A stretch of 10,576 bases of DNA from an uncultured Bacillota bacterium (GTDB lineage Bacteria > Bacillota > Clostridia > Christensenellales > UBA1242). The translations under genes were made by a program, and so were the position numbers. Shown in pieces: positions 6,416-10,576 of this stretch. Positions within the stretch are counted from its first letter, which is position 1. Every line of letters begins with the position of its first letter. The DNA lies in NCBI GenBank assembly GCA_947090235.1, contig CAMUNJ010000022.1:1-10576 (forward strand), given 5' to 3'. Below the pieces are notes generated by a model, which saw only the letters and a program-made list of their open reading frames with translations, had not been told where the DNA came from and ran no database searches.

Positions 6416-8189
6416 AATCCACCTCTAACGAACATCCACCACACTTTGTACAGCCCAATTGATTGCATGGTGACAATTTATGTTTTAACAGCATTTTTGC
6501 CAATTCTTTTGCACAATGAACTAAATTTTTAGGATTGCAGTTTTCGCGGTTGTTGTAATAGCAATTATCCATTGCTTTGAAAGGTATCAAAGTTGGAATT
6601 ACACCAATAGAAACCAATTTTTTACATTCATTGATAATATTATCATCAGGTTGAATGCCAACAACAAGAACACAAGAAACTTTACCTTCTCCAAAAATTT
6701 CAACACCATGTTTGTAGGTTTCATAATAATGTTCGTAAGAAATCTTGTGTTTTGCAGGACATACTTCAGCTCTTAAATCATCATTTGCGACTTCCAAATT
6801 TATAATTAAAGAATTGCAACCAGCTTGCTTCAATTCGTCTAACTTTTTCAAATCTTTTGGCGGTGCAATCTCGCAAGAAATTGCAGTGTTAGAAAATCTT
6901 CTGATACCTTTAATAATATCAGCAAGATAATCAATCATGTAATCTGGGTTTTTATATGTCCCGCCACCAATGTTCAACGAATATTCATATGTTTTTTCAA
7001 ACAACTTTTTTATGCCAGCAATAACTTGTGGGGCAGGGATAATATCATAATCCTTATCTTCAATGCTGCAAAACTTGCACTTTTGTTCTTTATCTTGGGC
7101 AAAGCAACACTTTAAACTTGGCCACAATGAGACGCATGTAAGAGAATGCGGCTTTGCAATTTCATCAATGATTGTGCCAGTTTTAGGCAAATCTTCAAAA
7201 ATATTGATTGGAATATATCTATATTCATTATTATGGATATAAAATTGTTTATTCTGCTTATTATAATTCAAACAAAACTGACTGTTCCCACTAAACTTTT
7301 CGGCAGTTGAAACACAGGTATTTCTGCCACAGATATTAATGTTAAAAGCGTGGACAAAACCCTTATCTTTGATATAAGGTTTTTCTGCAACAACATAATC
7401 AAAAGCATCGTCATCAATGGCAAGCCCATAGCAAAGTAAATAGCTTTTTATATTAAGGATTTCCTCTTGAGACAAAGTGTATATAACACTATCAAAGTGC
7501 CTGCTACCTCTCGTTTTTGTATCTACGGAAGATATCTGTAAAATCCCCCCCCCGCTAATAATTGATAAAATTACATCCTTGTTAAAATATTTGCATGAAA
7601 ATAAATCTAAGTAAATTGTCTTGGTTTTGATATTGTAAAAAAGGGCGATGTGGCTTTCCGCAATCAAAGAAACCAAACAAACAGCATCATCATTTTTTTC
7701 AACAATTGTGTTTGTGATTTGAGTCATATCAACAGAATTTATTATTTTGTTTTGCAAATCGTATAGCATATCCATTGTAAATTCTTTTTGAGAATTTGCA
7801 GTCAGTTTTATCTCAAGTCCAAAAGTCTTTTCGCCTGAAATATCCAAAGGGGCTTTAACTTCGCCAGGGTTTAATAAATGAATTAAGTTTGTAAGCACAT
7901 TATTTTCACTTATAGTTTTTTCGGAAACAATGTCAAAATAAACTGTATTTCTTCGGCTAAAAGAGTGCAAAGTAAACATTCCAATTGAATTCTTGTCTTT
8001 AAATAGACAAAAGCATGAAATGCCTTCGTCCATTTCATTCTTTCCATAAAAATATGGAACAATTGTAGGCTTATAATATAAATCCAATTTCAACACATCT
8101 GCCAATTCAACACACGCATCATACAATTTTGAAAAGTCTGCCAGTATATTGGTCTGGCAATTATATAAATCAAATGCTATTTTGTTCAT
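6390..8189 (-). CDS. Tandem SpeD-like (AdoMet decarboxylase) domains fused to a radical SAM enzyme
   Basis: The 599-residue product has three parts. Residues about 4-118 and 122-230 each resemble SpeD, a small self-cleaving pyruvoyl-dependent AdoMet decarboxylase. The first half has FDLYNC (6-11), GIS (56-58) and TLHSF (73-77). The second has LIAESHI (175-181) and LDLFSC (194-199), with Glu178-Ser179 as the expected cleavage site and Cys199 exactly 20 residues later, as in Thermotoga SpeD. Residues about 340-545 form a radical SAM domain with CX9CX2C (Cys361, Cys371, Cys374), GGG (408-410) and INLEV (463-467), reminiscent of Elp3 cluster spacing and of biotin-synthase-related enzymes. A second cysteine set, Cys575, 580, 583 and 586, may bind another Fe-S cluster. 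GGGAG lies 7 bases before the ATG. The gene leads an operon with the dikinase-like gene. A run of nine G encodes Gly213-215. The substrate is unknown; the SpeD assignment is from motif alignment by eye. Confidence 0.8.
   Translation of the reverse strand: MNKIAFDLYNCQTNILADFSKLYDACVELADVLKLDLYYKPTIVPYFYGKNEMDEGISCFCLFKDKNSIGMFTLHSFSRRNTVYFDIVSEKTISENNVLTNLIHLLNPGEVKAPLDISGEKTFGLEIKLTANSQKEFTMDMLYDLQNKIINSVDMTQITNTIVEKNDDAVCLVSLIAESHIALFYNIKTKTIYLDLFSCKYFNKDVILSIISGGGILQISSVDTKTRGSRHFDSVIYTLSQEEILNIKSYLLCYGLAIDDDAFDYVVAEKPYIKDKGFVHAFNINICGRNTCVSTAEKFSGNSQFCLNYNKQNKQFYIHNNEYRYIPINIFEDLPKTGTIIDEIAKPHSLTCVSLWPSLKCCFAQDKEQKCKFCSIEDKDYDIIPAPQVIAGIKKLFEKTYEYSLNIGGGTYKNPDYMIDYLADIIKGIRRFSNTAISCEIAPPKDLKKLDELKQAGCNSLIINLEVANDDLRAEVCPAKHKISYEHYYETYKHGVEIFGEGKVSCVLVVGIQPDDNIINECKKLVSIGVIPTLIPFKAMDNCYYNNRENCNPKNLVHCAKELAKMLLKHKLSPCNQLGCTKCGGCSLEVDYARMLQNF
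7545..7553 (-). repeat. Nine-base homopolymer (G9 on the coding strand) in the SpeD/radical SAM gene
   Basis: Nine consecutive C on the plus strand encode Gly213-Gly214-Gly215 as three GGG codons. Such runs are rare in AT-rich DNA and prone to slippage. A one-base change would end the reading frame inside the second SpeD-like domain and remove the radical SAM part. Confidence 0.9.
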
Positions 8190-8212
8190 ATTATTTCTCC
8201 CAGTTTTTATAT

Positions 8213-8241
8213 ATTATACTATTCCATTCATCATTTGTCAA
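8213..8241 (-). promoter_or_regulatory. Consensus promoter of the island operon
   Basis: On the minus strand TTGACA (8236-8241), a 17-base spacer and TATAAT (8213-8218) match the sigma-A consensus fully. Transcription should start near 8206 and give a 17-base leader with GGGAG (8197-8201). No operator palindrome overlaps it, so the cassette may be constitutively expressed. Confidence 0.9.
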
Positions 8242-8532
8242 TGATTTATAAAATTTGAATATAAGAAGCTTTACGCAGTTTAAATTAAAAAATTTGCTTA
8301 TATTCTAAATAAAATTTGATTCTTATAAATATGAGAAAAAAACTTGCAATACTCAAAATTTCTAACAATTTGTTGCAAAACTTTCTCAAAATGAGAAAAT
8401 TTCCTATTTTAAAGGGATGTAGCGATTTTGGAAGTTGAAAATGGCTGAATGTCTTTATTTATGGGAAGATTAGGCAGTTTTAAACAGCCTTAAAAAGTCG
8501 AAAATAACACAGCCTAAAACAGCCTTGCCATA
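8242..8532. other. Non-coding right end of the island
   Basis: About 290 AT-rich bases with no convincing ORF. They contain a 9-base inverted repeat GAATATAAG/CTTATATTC (8257-8265, 8297-8305) and one TTTCTAACAAT copy (8359-8369). A 7-base palindrome TTTCTCA-AAA-TGAGAAA (8382-8398) and three ACAGCCT repeats (8484-8490, 8509-8515, 8519-8525) lie next to the att-type repeat. The density of small repeats suggests recombination-protein sites rather than a gene. Confidence 0.6.
8484..8525 (+). repeat. Three ACAGCCT direct repeats beside the right att-type site
   Basis: Copies at 8484-8490, 8509-8515 and 8519-8525 have start-to-start spacings of 25 and 10 bases and end 8 bases before the repeated tRNA segment. 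They could be accessory (excisionase-like) binding sites; short low-complexity repeats by chance are the alternative. Confidence 0.5.
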
Positions 8533-8588
8533 ACTCAAAATCCCGTGTCCGCGAGGACGTGTCGATTCGTCCCCAATCACCGGCACCA
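8533..8588 (+). repeat. Direct repeat, copy 2 (decayed tRNA-Leu 3' fragment, distal att-type site)
   Basis: It matches the last 56 bases of tRNA-Leu except at four positions. All four differences lie in the T arm and its 3' flank, where they break two T-stem pairs. The 5' half of a tRNA is missing, so this is no functional gene. Loss of constraint after displacement by an incoming element explains the pattern. Confidence 0.9.
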
Positions 8589-8592
8589 TTCA

Positions 8593-8627
8593 AAAAACAG
8601 GTTTAATTCTATACTAAATCTGTTTTT
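8593..8627. terminator. Bidirectional terminator between the tRNA fragment and the oxidoreductase pseudogene
   Basis: A 13-base arm (8593-8605) pairs with 8615-8627 with one G/T wobble or mismatch around a 9-base loop, with A and T runs on opposite sides. It overlaps the final TAA of the oxidoreductase frame. Before insertion of the island it would have stood directly behind tRNA-Leu and could have ended that transcript too. Confidence 0.75.
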
Positions 8628-9819
8628 ATCTTAAAGGATCAAAAAGTTTTGTATATTTATTTTGTTTATTATTAAACAAGTCTTCTATTATTTTTACGCC
8701 ATACATAGCATTTATAATTCCGTTAACACCTGCACTTAAAAAATAATATAAATTTTTATTTTCTGTTTGCCCTATCAAGCCAAGGTTATTATCTGTTGAG
8801 CCAAATGCACCACAAAATTTATAATCAACAAAAATCTGGTCTGCATACTCTGGCAACATTTTTTTCAATTCTTTCAATAACTTTTTTTATTTTTTTTGAG
8901 CAAGTTTATCATTTATTGGCTTTAATTTAAACTTAGTATCTTCTCCTCCAAAAATCAATCTATTATCTGGCAGGATTCTAAGATAATGATAAGGAGATTT
9001 GTCGTCTTGCACCAAGGCATTATCTTTCCAAGATAAATTTTTAATTGGCTTTGTCACAATTGTATAAGAAATATCCCTTTCACATAAGTTTTTGTCTCTC
9101 ATTAAAGAAAAATTAAAACCTGTTGCTAAAATAATTTTATTACATTTTATCACATTCCCAAAATTAGTTAAAGCCTCAAAATAGTTTTCATGCTCAATAA
9201 TCTTTATTATTTTGGTGTTTTCAAAAAGCCTGCTTTGATTTGTAGAATTTTCTATCATTTGCTTTGCAAAAAGATAAGGATTAAATTTTGCTCCACCATC
9301 GCTATTGTAAATTCCCGCTTGGATTGCAAATGGAAAAATATTATTTTCTTTGGTTATAAGTTGTGATTTAAAACCATGCTTTTTTCTAAAAACATGTTCT
9401 TCCTCTATAGCCTTAACACCAAAAATGCTATTAGTATACATAAAACTTGCCGCTTTTCTAAAATGACAATGATTGCCATACTTTTGAATAAATTGATCTA
9501 TCATTTCAATACTTTGTAAACCCATTTTATAAACATCAACAATATCTTGCTCAGTCATGTATTGCAATAAATCACTGGCATAATCGTCAAGTTGATATTC
9601 TAATAATACAGTGGCACAAGAAGTACAACATCTAGCAAATCTCGACATATCCACCAAAGCAACATCGTAATTTTGAGAGAGATAAAAATTTAAAATTGCC
9701 CCATCAATTCCCCCACCAATAATTAAAATATCATAAATAATATCCTCGTTTAAATAGGGATATTGTTTGATTTTTTCTACATCTTGACAAAAATAAGGTT
9801 GACCTTTAACATACTCCAT
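8626..9819 (-). pseudogene. FAD-dependent oxidoreductase (DAO family) interrupted by one in-frame TAA
   Basis: Members of the DAO family (D-amino-acid oxidase, glycerol-3-phosphate dehydrogenase and relatives) bind FAD through an N-terminal Rossmann fold. Here IIGGGIDGA (residues 33-41) is the GxGxxG motif, and the C-terminal part has the family-typical CGAFGSTDNNLGLIG followed by an SAGVNGI stretch. The frame runs about 397 codons, a normal family length, but has TAA at 8887-8889 after residue 310. The same frame then continues to TAA at 8626-8628, so one base change explains the break; no frameshift is needed. The stop sits in a run of eight A, a T and seven A, where an assembly or sequencing error is also possible. 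I chose ATG at 9819 because a -10 box lies 6 bases upstream; TTG at 9825 is the alternative. No Shine-Dalgarno site is visible. The substrate is unknown. Confidence 0.8.
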
Positions 9820-9825
9820 AATCAA

Positions 9826-9854
9826 ATATTAACAATAAAAAAATATATATTCAA
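9826..9854 (-). promoter_or_regulatory. Putative leaderless promoter of the oxidoreductase gene
   Basis: On the minus strand TTGAAT (9849-9854), a 17-base spacer and TAATAT (9826-9831), ending six bases before the ATG at 9819. The geometry equals that at 1338-1373, and here too no ribosome-binding site is seen. Confidence 0.5.
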
Positions 9855-9866
9855 AATTATATTAAC

Positions 9867-9889
9867 AAAAAAGCCTAGCATTTGCTAGG
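9867..9889 (-). terminator. Terminator of the XRE repressor gene
   Basis: On the minus strand CCTAGC and GCTAGG pair around a short AAAT loop and are followed by C and six T (9867-9872). It begins directly after the TAA of the repressor. Confidence 0.85.
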
Positions 9890-9890
9890 T

Positions 9891-10205
9891 TTATTCTTTA
9901 TAACTTTTTATCATTTTCTTGACAGCATCTTTTTGATTTTTACTTAAAGTAATCCATGCGTCAAACATTTCCTTAGTTTCAGGAGTTGCCACAATCATTT
10001 CGTCTTCATCTCTAGAAACCAATTCTGCAAGAGTCATTTCAAAGGCTTCGCTAATTAATTCCAAAGTTGTTAAAGTTGGCAAACTTTCTCCCGACAACCA
10101 TTTTTGAATAGTTTGCTGTGACACACCAGCCACTTGAGCAAGTTTATAAATACTCCAACCACGAGCAACTCTTATTTTATCAATTTTTTCTACAATTTTA
10201 TGCAT
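9891..10205 (-). CDS. XRE-family helix-turn-helix repressor
   Basis: The 104-residue protein has a classic Cro/CI-type five-helix DNA-binding domain at residues 4-64. The sequence YKLAQVAGVSQQTIQKWLSG (20-39) contains the helix-turn-helix. The C-terminal 40 residues form a short acidic linker and a Lys-rich helix that may mediate dimerisation; there is no LexA-type peptidase domain. I start at ATG 10205 because GGGTGAG precedes it. A longer reading from 10259 would add 18 residues over the leader and looks wrong. A TATAAT lies at 10246-10251 with no good -35 box. The gene is divergent from a small gene whose promoter overlaps an inverted repeat, and an AGTGA half-site also lies next to its own -10 box. 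Autoregulation and repression of the neighbour are therefore likely, as in phage or integrative-element switches. Confidence 0.9.
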   Translation of the reverse strand: MHKIVEKIDKIRVARGWSIYKLAQVAGVSQQTIQKWLSGESLPTLTTLELISEAFEMTLAELVSRDEDEMIVATPETKEMFDAWITLSKNQKDAVKKMIKSYKE

Positions 10206-10306
10206 ACTCACCCACAATTTATTAATTACTCTACTTATATTCACTATTATAATTGACAAAATTTTAAATATTAGTTAACTTATTTACACAATATGCGTGA
10301 TTTTTG

Positions 10307-10339
10307 TTGACTATTTTATAAAAAAGTGATATTCTCACT
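10307..10339 (+). promoter_or_regulatory. Promoter of the small right-edge gene with overlapping operator
   Basis: TTGACT (10307-10312), a 17-base spacer and TATTCT (10330-10335) form the promoter. The inverted repeat AGTGA-TATTC-TCACT (10325-10339) covers the -10 box and is the best candidate operator for the divergent XRE repressor; bound protein would block RNA polymerase. An AGTGA half-site also occurs on the minus strand near 10241-10245. Confidence 0.65.
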
Positions 10340-10365
10340 ATTGTAAGAAATAAGGAGGAAAAAAT

Positions 10366-10576
10366 ATGTACAAAATGCAAACAGATATAGATGTTATTAT
10401 TCATGACGAGTTGATGCTTCTGCCCGATCAAGACTCTGAAAATTATGAGTTCGCTCAAGAAATAGAGGAAAAGTGTGAGAAGTTTTTAAACACTTTAAAT
10501 GATGTGCAAAAGGCCATGTTTGACCATCTTAGAAGTCAAATAAACTTATATCAAGTTTTAAGAGATTTTGAAATTA
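10366..10576 (+). CDS. Small acidic protein, N-terminal part (runs off the right edge)
   Basis: ATG at 10366 is preceded by AAGGAGG at 7 bases, an excellent ribosome-binding site, and 70 codons are open to the window end. The protein starts MYKMQTD and is acidic and probably mostly helical, with a stretch like ...LNDVQKAMFDHLRSQ. I do not recognise it firmly. Its size, charge and position divergent from an XRE repressor resemble small prophage early proteins of the DUF6809 kind. That match is an impression, not a demonstrated homology. If right, a phage or integrative element continues to the right. Confidence 0.65.
   Translation, partial: MYKMQTDIDVIIHDELMLLPDQDSENYEFAQEIEEKCEKFLNTLNDVQKAMFDHLRSQINLYQVLRDFEI

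Larger units (their letters stand above)
3585..8588. mobile_element. tRNA-Leu-borne genomic island of about 5.0 kb without an integrase
   Basis: The segment is bounded by the tRNA-Leu gene and a decayed duplicate of its 3' 56 bases, as left by tyrosine-recombinase integration into tRNA genes. Inside are two overlapping minus-strand genes with one promoter and one terminator, plus non-coding ends with short TTTCTAACAAT repeats. No ORF resembling an integrase, relaxase, Rep protein or excisionase is present. The island is therefore either a remnant whose recombinase was lost or a cassette moved in trans. Unit length from one repeat copy to the next is 5004 bases. Confidence 0.7.

Noticed and set aside
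6036..6428. Plus-strand ORF opposite the dikinase N-terminus
   Set aside because: It is antisense to conserved ATP-grasp motifs and has no independent coding signals.
8533..8588. Second functional tRNA-Leu gene
   Set aside because: The acceptor 5' strand, D arm and the 5' anticodon strand are missing and T-stem pairs are broken; it is a fragment.
8626..8877. Separate small gene after the oxidoreductase stop
   Set aside because: It is in the same frame as the upstream part, begins only with an internal TTG without ribosome-binding site, and encodes the typical C-terminus of the same DAO-family protein.
10264..10458. Minus-strand ORF over the repressor/small-gene intergenic region
   Set aside because: It overlaps the promoter and the start of the well-supported plus-strand gene and has no ribosome-binding site or recognisable sequence.

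Overview
The window is AT-rich, with AGGAGG-type ribosome-binding sites, TTGACA/TATAAT promoters, a CCA-encoding tRNA gene and TAA/TGA used as ordinary stops. This fits a low-GC Bacillota (Clostridia-like, perhaps an uncultured gut lineage). The taxonomic guess is inference; no rRNA or marker gene is present.

Left part (1-2740) looks like prophage. It holds the 5' part of a terminase large subunit gene (minus strand, TTG start, running off the left edge). Next comes a plus-strand gene for a secreted or membrane-anchored SH3-like protein with a putative leaderless promoter. A minus-strand sigma-region-4/ArpU-like regulator follows. The SH3-like gene sits like a moron between the regulator and the terminase. 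From 2949 to 3418 there is a small lipoprotein of unknown function with a fully consensus promoter and a strong terminator.

Middle part (3499-8588) is the most interesting. An intact tRNA-Leu(CAA) gene is followed about 5 kb later by a second, decayed copy of its last 56 bases (52/56 identical). This is the signature of an island integrated at a tRNA 3' end. The island has no visible integrase. It carries only two overlapping genes, transcribed from one consensus promoter near its right end. The first encodes two SpeD (AdoMet decarboxylase)-like domains fused to a radical SAM domain with a CX9CX2C cluster motif. The second encodes a rifampin-phosphotransferase/PEP-synthase-like dikinase. The two SpeD halves have lost complementary catalytic residues, so together they could build one composite active site. 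A run of nine G in the fusion gene could make it phase-variable. Short TTTCTAACAAT repeats lie just inside both island ends and may be recombinase or replication-protein sites.

Right part (8589-10576): the resident neighbour of the tRNA appears to be an FAD-dependent oxidoreductase gene broken by one in-frame TAA, converging on a bidirectional terminator. Beyond it lies an XRE-type repressor, divergent from a small gene whose promoter overlaps an AGTGA-N5-TCACT palindrome. That arrangement resembles a phage or integrative-element switch, and the small gene runs off the right edge.

The unifying hypothesis is that a two-gene small-molecule modification cassette (radical SAM/decarboxylase plus phosphotransfer ligase) was delivered into tRNA-Leu by recombination in trans. 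Its substrate and product cannot be told from sequence.
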